64,000 nt of DNA from assembly GCF_003851685.1 (NCBI RefSeq), contig NZ_CP027727.1:5270001-5334000 (forward strand). Direction: 5' to 3'. The position numbers and the translations under genes are program-made. The notes below the pieces were generated by a model, which was not told the origin of the DNA, did not search any database, and saw only the letters and a program-made list of their open reading frames with translations. Origin of the DNA: Pseudomonas sp. R5-89-07. GTDB lineage: Bacteria; Pseudomonadota; Gammaproteobacteria; Pseudomonadales; Pseudomonadaceae. Each line of letters opens with the position of its first letter. The stretch's first letter is position 1. Shown here piece by piece: positions 54,379 through 64,000 of this stretch.

Positions 54379-54380
54379 GA

Positions 54381-54572
54381 TCACTTACCTGCCTGCTGGT
54401 TGAGCACAGTCTTCACGCGAGCGATGTCACGCTTAACTTGCGAGAGCAGATGAGACTGCCCCAACTGGCCAGTTGCTTTCTGCATACGCAGATTGAACTG
54501 GTCGCGCAGCAGGCCGAGCAGTTGCTCGTTCAGCTGCTGTGCGGATTTTTCACGAAGTTCATTCGCTTTCAT
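54381..54572 (-). CDS. rpmC: 50S ribosomal protein L29
   Basis: This 63-residue helical protein sits at the tunnel exit. It starts [19 protein letters not shown] and ends [12 protein letters not shown]. The ATG at 54572 overlaps the rplP stop (ATGTGATG arrangement), giving translational coupling. Confidence 0.97.
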
Positions 54573-54985
54573 CACATCACCGTCCGTTTAACAAAGGCGG
54601 TGGCGAGCGGCAGCTTTGCAGCAGCCAGGGCAAAAGCCTCACGCGCCAGCTCTTCAGTTACACCCTCGATTTCATACAGGACTTTGCCTGGCTGAATCTG
54701 GGCTACCCAGTATTCCACGTTACCCTTACCTTTACCCATCCGAACCTCGAGAGGTTTTTTGGAGATCGGCTTGTCCGGGAATACACGGATCCAGATCTTG
54801 CCGCCACGTTTAACGTGACGGGTCAGAGCACGACGCGCTGACTCGATCTGACGAGCGGTGAGACGACCACGAGCTACAGACTTCAGCGCGAACTCGCCGA
54901 AGCTGACTTTGCTACCGCGCTGAGCCAGACCACGGTTGTGGCCGGTCATCTGCTTGCGGAACTTCGTACGCTTTGGTTGCAACAT
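54572..54985 (-). CDS. rplP: 50S ribosomal protein L16
   Basis: This 137-residue protein near the A site starts [19 protein letters not shown] and has the [23 protein letters not shown] core. It lies 12 bases after rpsC and overlaps rpmC by one base. Confidence 0.98.
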
Positions 54986-54997
54986 TTGGCGTACCCC

Positions 54998-55684
54998 TTA
55001 CTTAGCAGCTTTTTTACGAGGCGCTGGTGCTTGTGGTTTCAGTTCTTCTTGGCGACCACCAATTACTTCGCCTTTGAAGATCCAAACCTTTACACCGATC
55101 ACACCGTAGGTGGTGTGAGCTTCGTAGTTGGCATAGTCGATGTCGGCACGCAGGGTGTGCAATGGCACACGACCTTCGCGATACCATTCAGTACGTGCGA
55201 TTTCAGCACCGCCGAGACGACCGCTCACTTGGATTTTGATGCCTTTGGCACCAATGCGCATGGCGTTCTGTACAGCGCGCTTCATAGCGCGACGGAACAT
55301 TACGCGACGCTCCAGCTGCTGAGCTACGCTCTGCGCAACCAGCATACCGTCGAGCTCCGGCTTGCGGATCTCTTCGATATTGATGTGCACAGGCACACCC
55401 ATTTGCTTGGTCAGGTCCTGACGCAGTTTCTCAACATCTTCACCTTTCTTCCCGATAACGATACCTGGACGAGCGGTGTGGATGGTGATACGTGCAGTTT
55501 GTGCCGGACGATGGATATCGATACGGCTTACGGACGCGCTTTTTAGTTTGTCTTGGAGATACTCACGCACCTTCAGATCAGCGAACAAATAGTCCGCATA
55601 AGTCCGACCGTCTGCGTACCAGACGGAGGTGTGCTCCTTGACGATTCCCAGGCGAATGCCAATGGGATGTACTTTCTGACCCAT
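54998..55684 (-). CDS. rpsC: 30S ribosomal protein S3
   Basis: This 228-residue protein lines the mRNA entry. The start at 55684 gives [18 protein letters not shown], the universal opening; a longer frame adds 28 non-conserved residues. A KH domain follows (about 39-107, with [17 protein letters not shown]), and the C-terminal S3 domain ends in a basic tail. Confidence 0.98.
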
Positions 55685-55697
55685 CTCTTCGACTCCG

Positions 55698-56030
55698 TTA
55701 CTTGTCAGCAACCTTGACAGTGATATGGCAAGACCGCTTGACGATGCGATCAGCACGGCCTTTGGCACGTGGCATGATGCGCTTCAGCGAACGCCCTTCG
55801 TTGACGAAAACGGTGCTGACCTTAAGGTCATCAACGTCTGCGCCTTCGTTATGCTCGGCGTTGGCTACGGCCGACTCCAGCACTTTCTTCATGATCTCGG
55901 CGGCTTTCTTACTGCTGAAAGCCAACAGGTTGAGCGCTTCGCCCACCTTCTTCCCGCGGATCTGGTCGGCGACCAAGCGGGCTTTCTGGGCGGAGATTCG
56001 AGCGCCCGACAACTTAGCGGCTACTTCCAT
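55698..56030 (-). CDS. rplV: 50S ribosomal protein L22
   Basis: This 110-residue protein reaches into the exit tunnel. It starts [22 protein letters not shown] and has the loop [17 protein letters not shown] characteristic of L22, the region contacted by macrolides. It lies 13 bases upstream of rpsC. Confidence 0.98.
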
Positions 56031-56041
56031 TTCCTAACCCC

Positions 56042-56317
56042 TTAACGCTTGGCTTTCTTGTCTGCCACGTGCCCACGATAAGTGCGGGTACCGGCAAACT
56101 CGCCCAGTTTGTGGCCGACCATGTCTTCGTTAACGAGAACTGGGACGTGTTGACGACCGTTGTGTACAGCGATGGTCAGACCGACCATTTGTGGCAGGAT
56201 CATCGAACGACGCGACCAGGTCTTAACTGGTTTGCGATCGTTCTTTTCCGCCGCCACTTCGATCTTCTTCAGTAGGTGAAGATCAATAAAAGGACCTTTT
56301 TTCAGAGAACGTGGCAC
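56042..56317 (-). CDS. rpsS: 30S ribosomal protein S19
   Basis: This 91-residue protein starts [20 protein letters not shown] and shows the conserved [22 protein letters not shown] and [16 protein letters not shown]. It forms part of the 30S head with S13. It lies 16 bases after rplB. Confidence 0.98.
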   Translation of the reverse strand: MPRSLKKGPFIDLHLLKKIEVAAEKNDRKPVKTWSRRSMILPQMVGLTIAVHNGRQHVPVLVNEDMVGHKLGEFAGTRTYRGHVADKKAKR

Positions 56318-56333
56318 TGTCGTATCCCTCTAT

Positions 56334-57158
56334 TTACTTGCGACGACGGACGATCATTTTGTCGGTACGCTTATTACCACGAGTCTTCGCGCCCTTAGTC
56401 GGGAAGCCCCATGGCGATACCGGATGACGACCACCAGAGGTACGACCTTCACCACCACCGTGTGGGTGGTCAACCGGGTTCATGGCAACACCACGAACGG
56501 TTGGGCGAACGCCACGCCAGCGTTTGGCACCAGCTTTACCCAGCGAACGCAGGCTGTGCTCGGAGTTCGAGACTTCGCCCAGGGTCGCACGGCATTCAGC
56601 CAGCACTTTACGCATCTCACCAGAACGCAGACGCAGGGTCACGTAGACACCTTCACGAGCGATCAGCTGAGCCGAAGCACCAGCGGAACGAGCGATTTGC
56701 GCGCCTTTACCTGGCTTCAATTCGATGCCGTGTACGGTGCTACCAACTGGAATGTTGCGCAATTGCAGAGCGTTGCCCGGCTTGATCGGTGCCAAGGCAC
56801 CTGCAATCAGCTGGTCGCCAGCACTCACGCCTTTAGGGGCGATGATGTAGCGACGCTCGCCATCTGCGTACAGCAGCAGAGCGATGTGAGCAGTACGGTT
56901 TGGATCGTATTCAATACGCTCGACAGTGGCGGAGATGCCATCTTTGTCGTTGCGACGGAAATCGACCAGACGATAATGCTGCTTATGGCCACCACCGATG
57001 TGACGAGTGGTAATACGACCATTGTTGTTACGACCACCAGTCTTCGATTTCTTCTCGAGCAGCGGTGCGTGAGGAGCGCCTTTATGCAGCTCCTGGTTGA
57101 CCACCTTGACCACAAAACGGCGGCCAGGGGAAGTCGGTTTGCATTTAACGATTGCCAT
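56334..57158 (-). CDS. rplB: 50S ribosomal protein L2
   Basis: This 274-residue protein is needed for subunit joining and the peptidyl-transferase centre. It starts [19 protein letters not shown], and the conserved [22 protein letters not shown] with its essential His is present. Length is normal. It lies 14 bases after rplW. Confidence 0.98.
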   Translation of the reverse strand: MAIVKCKPTSPGRRFVVKVVNQELHKGAPHAPLLEKKSKTGGRNNNGRITTRHIGGGHKQHYRLVDFRRNDKDGISATVERIEYDPNRTAHIALLLYADGERRYIIAPKGVSAGDQLIAGALAPIKPGNALQLRNIPVGSTVHGIELKPGKGAQIARSAGASAQLIAREGVYVTLRLRSGEMRKVLAECRATLGEVSNSEHSLRSLGKAGAKRWRGVRPTVRGVAMNPVDHPHGGGEGRTSGGRHPVSPWGFPTKGAKTRGNKRTDKMIVRRRK

Positions 57159-57172
57159 GATGCACCCCTTCC

Positions 57173-57472
57173 TTACTCAGCACTGCTGCTGAAATCGAGA
57201 TCTTGGCCTGGCTGAAGGGAGATAACTGCCTTCTTCCAGTCATTACGCTTGCCCAGACCGCGAGCAGTGCGCTTGCTCTTACCCAGAACATTCAGGGTAG
57301 TAACACGCTCTACTTTCACGCTGAACAGGCTTTCGACGGCCTTCTTGATTTCCAGCTTGGTTGCGTCAGTTGCAACCTTGAAAACGAACTGGCCTTTCTT
57401 GTCAGCCAGAACCGTAGCCTTTTCGGAAACGTGCGGGCCAAGCAGAACTTTAAATACGCGTTCCTGGTTCAT
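57173..57472 (-). CDS. rplW: 50S ribosomal protein L23
   Basis: This 99-residue tunnel-exit protein is the docking place for trigger factor and SRP. It starts [19 protein letters not shown] and has the [21 protein letters not shown] region. It overlaps the rplD stop by four bases. Confidence 0.98.
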
Positions 57473-58071
57473 CCCAGCAGCTCCTCGAATTTCTTCACGG
57501 CCGACACGGTGATCAACACCTTGTCGTATGCGATCAGACTAACTGGATCGGAACCTTGCACGTCACGTACATCAACGTGTGGCAGGTTGCGAGCAGCCAG
57601 GTACAGGTTCTGATCAACAGCTTCAGACACGATCAAAACATCGGTCAGGCTCATGTTGTTCAGTTTGCCCAGCAGATCTTTGGTTTTTGGACTTTCAACA
57701 GCGAAGTCTTGAACCACGACCAGACGATCAGTACGCACGAGTTCAGCAAGGATGGAGCGCAGAGCTGCGCGGTACATCTTCTTGTTGAGCTTCTGAGAGT
57801 GATCCTGTGGACGAGCTGCGAAAGTGGTACCACCGCCACGCCAGATTGGGCTACGGATAGTACCGGCACGAGCACGGCCAGTGCCTTTCTGACGCCAAGG
57901 GCGCTTACCGCCACCACGTACGTCGGAACGGGTCTTTTGCTGCTTGCTACCTTGACGGCCGCCAGCCATGTAGGCCACGACTGCTTGGTGAACCAGCGTC
58001 TCGTTGAATTCGCCGCCAAATGTCAGTTCGGAAACTTCGATCGCTTGAGCGTCATTTACATTTAATTGCAT
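57469..58071 (-). CDS. rplD: 50S ribosomal protein L4
   Basis: This 200-residue protein builds the exit-tunnel constriction with L22. The loop [28 protein letters not shown] is intact. In E. coli L4 also represses the S10 operon. It lies 12 bases after rplC and overlaps rplW by four bases. Confidence 0.98.
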
Positions 58072-58083
58072 GTCAGCTTCCCC

Positions 58084-58719
58084 TTAACCGCGAGCCTTGG
58101 CCGCTGGACGTACAACCAGGTTGCCGCCAGTAGCGCCAGGAACAGCACCCTTGACCAACAACAGATTGCGTTCAGCGTCGACGCGCACTACTTCGAGGGA
58201 CTGCACGGTCACGCGCTCAGCGCCCATATGACCGGACATTTTTTTGCCCTTGAATACACGACCAGGAGTCTGGCACTGGCCAATAGAGCCCGGGACGCGG
58301 TGGGAAACGGAGTTACCGTGAGTGTTGTCTTGACCACGGAAATTCCAACGCTTGATCGTACCCTGGAAGCCTTTACCTTTGGACTGACCGGTTACATCAA
58401 CCAGTTGACCAGCAGCGAAGATTTCAGCGTTGATCAGATCGCCAGCCTGGTAGTCGCCGTCTTCAAGACGGAACTCCATGACGGTGCGACCAGCTGCAAC
58501 GTTTGCTTTAGCGAAGTGACCTGCTTGAGCAGCAGTCACGCGCGAAGCACGACGCTCGCCGACAGTGACTTGCACTGCACGATAGCCATCGGTCTCTTCA
58601 GTTTTGAACTGGGTGACGCGATTCGGTTCGATCTCAATGACCGTGACCGGAATGGAGACACCTTCTTCGGTGAAAATACGGGTCATACCGCATTTACGAC
58701 CGACTACACCAATAGTCAT
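58084..58719 (-). CDS. rplC: 50S ribosomal protein L3
   Basis: This 211-residue protein starts [20 protein letters not shown] at 58719; an earlier in-frame start would add 11 residues. The loop [23 protein letters not shown], with the Gln methylated by PrmB in E. coli, is present. It lies 81 bases after rpsJ. Confidence 0.98.
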   Translation of the reverse strand: MTIGVVGRKCGMTRIFTEEGVSIPVTVIEIEPNRVTQFKTEETDGYRAVQVTVGERRASRVTAAQAGHFAKANVAAGRTVMEFRLEDGDYQAGDLINAEIFAAGQLVDVTGQSKGKGFQGTIKRWNFRGQDNTHGNSVSHRVPGSIGQCQTPGRVFKGKKMSGHMGAERVTVQSLEVVRVDAERNLLLVKGAVPGATGGNLVVRPAAKARG

Positions 58720-58800
58720 GTTGTAAACCTCATGAGTGTACGGGGCTTTCACCCGCTATGGCCGCCCATTTCAGAGCGTTACACGACTAAGACCCAAGTC

Positions 58801-59112
58801 TTAGCCGAGGCTGATCTGTACTTCCACACCGGCCGCCAGATCAAGCTTCATAAGTGCATCAACGGTTTTATCCGTTGGCTGGACGATGTCCAGTACGCGC
58901 TTATGAGTGCGGATCTCGTACTGGTCACGCGCGTCTTTGTTGACGTGCGGGGAGACCAGAACGGTGAACCGCTCTTTACGGGTAGGCAGTGGAATTGGAC
59001 CACGCACTTGAGCACCAGTACGTTTCGCGGTTTCCACGATTTCCTGGGTGGATTGGTCGATCAGGCGATGGTCAAAAGCCTTCAACCTGATACGGATTTG
59101 CTGATTTTGCAT
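58801..59112 (-). CDS. rpsJ: 30S ribosomal protein S10 (NusE)
   Basis: This 103-residue protein starts [21 protein letters not shown]. Besides its place in the 30S head it acts as NusE with NusB (encoded at 10403-10903) in antitermination. It is first in the S10 operon, 62 bases downstream of a strong promoter. Confidence 0.98.
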
Positions 59113-59174
59113 TGGATTTCAGACTCCGGCTGCTATTCCCAGCGAGCGCAATACGCCCGTTAAAAGGAGGCGCA

Positions 59175-59203
59175 ATTCTATAGACGGCCCTGATGGGTGT
59201 CAA
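59175..59203 (-). promoter_or_regulatory. Strong sigma70 promoter of the S10 operon
   Basis: Read leftwards: a perfect TTGACA (59203-59198), a 17-base spacer, and TAGAAT (59180-59175), five of six. It lies nine bases after the tuf terminator and gives a leader of about 55 bases before rpsJ. Confidence 0.85.
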
Positions 59204-59210
59204 CCCAATA

Positions 59211-59240
59211 AAAAAGGCCCCCGCTGAGCGGGGGCCTTTT
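59211..59240 (-). terminator. Terminator of the str operon after tuf
   Basis: AAAAGGCCCCCGC at 59212-59224 pairs perfectly with GCGGGGGCCTTTT at 59228-59240 (13 bp, TGA loop), followed leftwards by TTTTTTATT. Confidence 0.93.
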
Positions 59241-59271
59241 CAAAACATCAGAACTATCTCAGAAGAGATAA

Positions 59272-60465
59272 TTACTCGATGATTTTAGCTACAACGCCAG
59301 CACCAACGGTACGGCCGCCTTCACGGATTGCGAAACGCAGACCGTCTTCCATAGCGATGGTTTTGATCAGGGTGACAACCATTTTGATGTTGTCGCCTGG
59401 CATTACCATTTCTACGCCTTCCGGCAGTTCGCAGTTACCAGTCACGTCAGTAGTACGGAAGTAGAACTGTGGACGGTAGCCTTTGAAGAACGGAGTGTGA
59501 CGACCGCCTTCTTCTTTGCTCAGCACGTACACTTCAGCTTCGAACTTGGTGTGCGGCTTAACCGAACCTGGCTTGACCAGAACCTGGCCACGCTCAACGT
59601 CGTCACGCTTGGTACCACGCAGCAGCACGCCGCAGTTCTCGCCAGCACGACCTTCGTCGAGCAGTTTACGGAACATTTCAACACCGGTGCAGGTGGTGAC
59701 GGTAGTGTCACGCAGACCAACGATTTCCAGTGGATCTTGAACCTTGACGATACCGCGCTCGATACGACCAGTTACAACAGTACCGCGACCGGAGATCGAG
59801 AATACGTCTTCGATTGGCATCAGGAACGGCTTGTCGATAACACGGACTGGATCTGGGATGTAGCTGTCCAGAGTCTCAACCAGTTTACGAACGGACGTGG
59901 TGCCCATTTCGTTGTCGTCTTTGCCTTCCAGAGCCATACGAGCAGAACCGATGATGATCGGAGTGTCGTCACCTGGGAAGTCGTAAGTGCTCAGCAGGTC
60001 GCGCACTTCCATCTCAACCAGTTCCAGCAGCTCAGCGTCGTCTACCAGGTCAGCCTTGTTCAGGTAAACCACGATGTACGGAACGCCAACCTGACGGGAC
60101 AGCAGGATGTGCTCACGGGTTTGTGGCATCGGACCATCAGCGGCCGAGCAAACCAGGATTGCGCCGTCCATCTGGGCAGCACCGGTGATCATGTTCTTCA
60201 CATAGTCAGCGTGACCTGGGCAGTCAACGTGAGCGTAGTGACGGATCAGCGAGTTGTATTCAACGTGCGCGGTGTTGATGGTGATACCACGAGCTTTTTC
60301 TTCTGGCGCGCTGTCGATTTTATCGAAATCAACGATTGCGGAACCGAATACTTCGGAGCAAACGCGAGTCAGAGCAGCAGTCAGAGTGGTTTTACCGTGG
60401 TCAACGTGACCGATAGTGCCAACGTTGACGTGCGGTAGGGAACGATCAAATTTTTCTTTAGCCAC
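59272..60465 (-). CDS. tuf: Elongation factor Tu
   Basis: This 397-residue GTPase delivers aminoacyl-tRNA to the ribosome. The G motifs are [25 protein letters not shown] and NKADLVDD, and domains 2 and 3 are complete through [15 protein letters not shown]. It starts [19 protein letters not shown]. It is the last gene of the str operon. Pseudomonads usually carry a second copy near rplK, outside this window. Confidence 0.98.
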   Translation of the reverse strand: MAKEKFDRSLPHVNVGTIGHVDHGKTTLTAALTRVCSEVFGSAIVDFDKIDSAPEEKARGITINTAHVEYNSLIRHYAHVDCPGHADYVKNMITGAAQMDGAILVCSAADGPMPQTREHILLSRQVGVPYIVVYLNKADLVDDAELLELVEMEVRDLLSTYDFPGDDTPIIIGSARMALEGKDDNEMGTTSVRKLVETLDSYIPDPVRVIDKPFLMPIEDVFSISGRGTVVTGRIERGIVKVQDPLEIVGLRDTTVTTCTGVEMFRKLLDEGRAGENCGVLLRGTKRDDVERGQVLVKPGSVKPHTKFEAEVYVLSKEEGGRHTPFFKGYRPQFYFRTTDVTGNCELPEGVEMVMPGDNIKMVVTLIKTIAMEDGLRFAIREGGRTVGAGVVAKIIE

Positions 60466-60495
60466 GACAATTAACTCCTTGCCTAAAGGACTGAA

Positions 60496-62601
60496 TCAGC
60501 CTTGTTTTTTGGATACAGTTTCAGCGATGTGCGCCGGAGCTGTGTTGTATTTTTTGAATTCCATAGAGTAGCTTGCGCGACCCTGAGACATGGAGCGAAC
60601 GTCGGTCGCATAACCGAACATCTCACCCAACGGAACCTCGGCGCGAATCACTTTGCCGGAAACCGTGTCTTCCATACCCAAGATCATGCCGCGACGACGG
60701 TTAAGGTCGCCCATGACATCACCCATATAGTCTTCAGGTGTAACAACTTCTACCGCCATGATTGGCTCAAGCAACTCACCACCGCCCTTCTGGGCCAGCT
60801 GCTTGGTTGCCATGGAGGCAGCCACCTTAAACGCCATCTCGTTGGAGTCGACGTCGTGGTAAGAACCGTCAAAAACGGTTGCTTTCAGGCCGATCAGCGG
60901 ATAGCCGGCAACAACACCGTTCTTCATCTGCTCTTCGATACCCTTCTGGATAGCAGGGATGTATTCCTTAGGAACAACACCACCTACTACTTCGTTCACG
61001 AATTGCAGACCTTCCTGACCTTCGTCAGCAGGAGCAAAACGGATCCAGCAGTGACCGAACTGACCACGACCGCCGGATTGACGAACGAACTTGCCTTCGA
61101 TTTCACAGTTCTTCGTGATGCGCTCACGATAGGAAACCTGAGGCTTACCGATGTTGGCTTCGACGTTGAACTCACGGCGCATCCGGTCAACCAGGATGTC
61201 CAGGTGAAGCTCGCCCATGCCGGAGATGATCGTTTGACCAGTCTCTTCATCAGTCTTGACGCGGAAAGATGGATCTTCCTGAGCAAGTTTGCCCAGAGCG
61301 ATACCCATTTTTTCCTGGTCATCCTTGGTCTTTGGCTCTACGGCAACCGAAATAACCGGCTCCGGGAAGTCCATGCGAACCAGGATGATTGGCTTGTCAG
61401 CGTTGCACAAGGTTTCACCGGTGGTGACGTCCTTCATGCCGATCAAGGCCGCGATGTCACCAGCGCGCACTTCCTTGATCTCTTCGCGGGCGTTTGCGTG
61501 CATTTGCACCATACGGCCCACGCGCTCTTTCTTGCCTTTAACCGAGTTGATTACGCCGTCGCCGGAGTTCAACACGCCCGAGTAAACGCGGACGAAGGTC
61601 AAGGTACCCACGAATGGGTCAGTGGCAATTTTAAATGCCAGAGCGGAGAACGGTTCTGCGTCGTCTGCATGACGCTCCAGCTCGATAGTCTCGTCATCCG
61701 GGTCAGTACCCTTGATGGCAGGAATATCAACCGGTGCCGGCAGGTAGTCGATCACAGCATCGAGAACCAGGGGAACGCCCTTGTTCTTGAACGAGGAACC
61801 ACAAACAGCCAAGACGATCTCACCAGCGATAGTACGCTGACGCAGAGCGGCCTTGATTTCCGCGTTGGTGAGTTCTTCACCTTCGAGGTATTTGTTCATC
61901 AGCTCTTCATTGGCTTCGGCCGCAGCTTCAACCATGTTGTTGCGCCATTCGTCAGCCAGTTCCTGCAGTTCAGCAGGGATAGGCTTGCGAACAGGAACCA
62001 TACCTTTGTCGGCATCGTTCCAGTAGACAGCTTCCATGGTCAGCAGATCGATCTGCCCCTGGAAATTATCTTCGGAACCGATAGCCAATTGGATAGGAAC
62101 CGGGGTGTGACCCAGACGCTGTTTGATCTGACCGATCACGCGCAGGAAGTTGGCACCAGCACGGTCCATCTTGTTTACGTAAACAAGACGTGGAACGCCG
62201 TATTTGTTGGCTTGGCGCCATACGGTTTCCGACTGAGGCTCAACACCCGAGGTACCACAGAACACAACGACAGCGCCGTCGAGTACGCGCAGGGAACGTT
62301 CAACTTCAATGGTGAAGTCTACGTGGCCTGGGGTATCGATTACGTTGAAGCGGTGCTCGTCTTTGTACTGCTTCTCGGAACCTTTCCAGAAGGCGGTAAT
62401 AGCAGCAGAAGTAATGGTAATACCACGCTCCTGCTCCTGAACCATCCAGTCTGTGGTCGCGGCGCCATCATGCACCTCGCCCATCTTGTGACTTTTGCCG
62501 GTGTAAAACAGTACGCGCTCGGTGGTGGTGGTTTTACCAGCATCCACGTGAGCGACGATACCGATGTTACGGTAACGGCTAATCGGAGTAGTACGAGCCA
62601 T
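60496..62601 (-). CDS. fusA: Elongation factor G
   Basis: This 701-residue GTPase moves tRNA and mRNA after peptide bond formation. The G motifs are [34 protein letters not shown] and [11 protein letters not shown], and all five domains are present, ending with [22 protein letters not shown]. Length is normal. It lies 30 bases after both rpsG and before tuf. Confidence 0.98.
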   Translation of the reverse strand: MARTTPISRYRNIGIVAHVDAGKTTTTERVLFYTGKSHKMGEVHDGAATTDWMVQEQERGITITSAAITAFWKGSEKQYKDEHRFNVIDTPGHVDFTIEVERSLRVLDGAVVVFCGTSGVEPQSETVWRQANKYGVPRLVYVNKMDRAGANFLRVIGQIKQRLGHTPVPIQLAIGSEDNFQGQIDLLTMEAVYWNDADKGMVPVRKPIPAELQELADEWRNNMVEAAAEANEELMNKYLEGEELTNAEIKAALRQRTIAGEIVLAVCGSSFKNKGVPLVLDAVIDYLPAPVDIPAIKGTDPDDETIELERHADDAEPFSALAFKIATDPFVGTLTFVRVYSGVLNSGDGVINSVKGKKERVGRMVQMHANAREEIKEVRAGDIAALIGMKDVTTGETLCNADKPIILVRMDFPEPVISVAVEPKTKDDQEKMGIALGKLAQEDPSFRVKTDEETGQTIISGMGELHLDILVDRMRREFNVEANIGKPQVSYRERITKNCEIEGKFVRQSGGRGQFGHCWIRFAPADEGQEGLQFVNEVVGGVVPKEYIPAIQKGIEEQMKNGVVAGYPLIGLKATVFDGSYHDVDSNEMAFKVAASMATKQLAQKGGGELLEPIMAVEVVTPEDYMGDVMGDLNRRRGMILGMEDTVSGKVIRAEVPLGEMFGYATDVRSMSQGRASYSMEFKKYNTAPAHIAETVSKKQG

Positions 62602-62631
62602 AAAGCCCTCGCAAAATTAGTGAAGCTAAAA

Positions 62632-63123
<492 letters not shown>

Positions 63124-63220
63124 TCAGGTTCGCTCGGAATCGGTGCCCTTTCGGGACGCCTCCGACCTTACTCTTATCGACTCAGAAAATAAGATGATTC
63201 AGGTTTACAAAAAGCCGCTA

Positions 63221-63592
63221 CTACTTAGGCTTTTTGGTACCGTACTTCGAACGACCCTGGTTACGACCTTTAACACCGGAAGTATCCAAGGAGCCACGTA
63301 CGGTGTGGTAACGAACACCTGGCAAGTCTTTTACACGACCGCCGCGGATCAGTACCACGCTGTGCTCTTGCAGGTTGTGGCCTTCACCGCCGATGTACGA
63401 GGAAACCTCGAAACCGTTGGTCAGACGCACACGGCATACTTTACGCAGTGCCGAGTTAGGTTTTTTCGGCGTGGTGGTATACACACGGGTGCATACGCCA
63501 CGACGTTGCGGGCAGTTCTGCAGCGCAGGCACGTCGGATTTCTCGACGATACGCTTACGCGGCTGACGTACCAGCTGGTTGATAGTTGCCAT
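63221..63592 (-). CDS. rpsL: 30S ribosomal protein S12
   Basis: This 123-residue decoding-site protein has the loops [12 protein letters not shown] with Lys43 and [13 protein letters not shown] with Lys88, the positions altered in streptomycin resistance; both are wild type, so sensitivity at this target is predicted. It is the first gene of the str operon, about 85 bases after its predicted transcription start. Confidence 0.98.
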   Translation of the reverse strand: MATINQLVRQPRKRIVEKSDVPALQNCPQRRGVCTRVYTTTPKKPNSALRKVCRVRLTNGFEVSSYIGGEGHNLQEHSVVLIRGGRVKDLPGVRYHTVRGSLDTSGVKGRNQGRSKYGTKKPK

Positions 63593-63683
63593 CTACTAGC
63601 TCCACTGTTGTCTTGCGACGCTATTGTCTTGCAAGAAAAGCAAAATGGCAGGAACGAATTCCCGCCAAATTTAGGGGTACAAG

Positions 63684-63712
63684 AGTCTAAAGAGGATCTT
63701 GTCCCCAGTCAA
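63684..63712 (-). promoter_or_regulatory. Promoter of the str operon
   Basis: Read leftwards: TTGACT (63712-63707), 17 bases, TAGACT (63689-63684). It lies between rpoC and rpsL in a 216-base gap. I see no convincing rpoC terminator in that gap, only a small CCCG/CGGG hairpin near 63736-63750 without a T-run. Confidence 0.7.
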
Positions 63713-63808
63713 GGCAAGGCCCCGACCTCCCCTCCCGTCGAACCGGGGCAAAAATGCCTCGATCCGACGAATGGGGCTGCCAGGGCCCGGACTTATTTAT
63801 CGCAGAAC

Positions 63809-64000
<192 letters not shown>

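Noticed and set aside
63736..63760. rpoC terminator
   Set aside because: A small CCCG/CGGG hairpin is present, but without a T-run in the leftward direction.

Overview
The window is a chromosomal segment of a Pseudomonas, most likely of the P. fluorescens group. I infer this from high GC content, strong similarity of the informational proteins to Pseudomonas orthologues as I remember them, gene order that follows the P. aeruginosa PA4042-PA4068 and PA4232-PA4270 regions, and many REP doublets of the P. fluorescens type. No tRNA, rRNA, prophage, insertion sequence or CRISPR array is visible. No intergenic gap exceeds about 250 bases.

Left part (1-15 kb): a Fic-family AMP-transferase gene sits behind an unusual tandem palindrome. 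It is followed by the isoprenoid genes xseB-ispA-dxs, a TonB-dependent receptor of the BtuB type, and a convergent operon ribA / small membrane protein / BtuF-like protein. After a periplasmic solute-binding protein comes the leftward cluster nrdR-ribD-ribE-ribBA-ribH-nusB-thiL for riboflavin and thiamine. pgpA, which I would expect next to thiL, is absent.

Middle part (15-45 kb): a YbaY-like lipoprotein and a methyltransferase, a CnoX-type thioredoxin, a zinc-linked operon (His-rich ZrgA-like protein, ABC ATPase, FtsX-type permease, DUF3299 protein), OmpW/OprG with a candidate Anr box, a RmlD-like protein, the giant helicase Lhr, a large MscS channel, and a four-gene envelope operon (DUF72, phosphatase-superfamily protein, cardiolipin synthase B, YbhN-like membrane protein). 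Then come a hydrolase/DUF3182 pair, a GlxA-type regulator divergent from a cysteine hydrolase, tam, ssb with a YajR-like exporter, uvrA with a LexA-like box, a haem-less ferritin (FtnA) and the catalase katA.

Right part (45-64 kb): the classical ribosomal-protein superoperon, all leftward. It runs from the end of rpoC through str (rpsL, rpsG, fusA, tuf), S10, spc and alpha (rpsM to rplQ). It includes rpmJ and rpmD, which are very short. At three places a perfect terminator hairpin is followed directly by a sigma70-type promoter with 17-bp spacing (tuf/rpsJ, rpsN/rpsH, rpmJ/rpsM), which suggests where the cluster is really divided into transcription units.

Most of the window is ordinary core genome. 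The most interesting items are the Fic gene with its operator-like palindromes, the terminator-promoter junctions in the ribosomal cluster, REP elements that supply the stop codons of two genes, and the small uncharacterised proteins embedded in vitamin and zinc operons.
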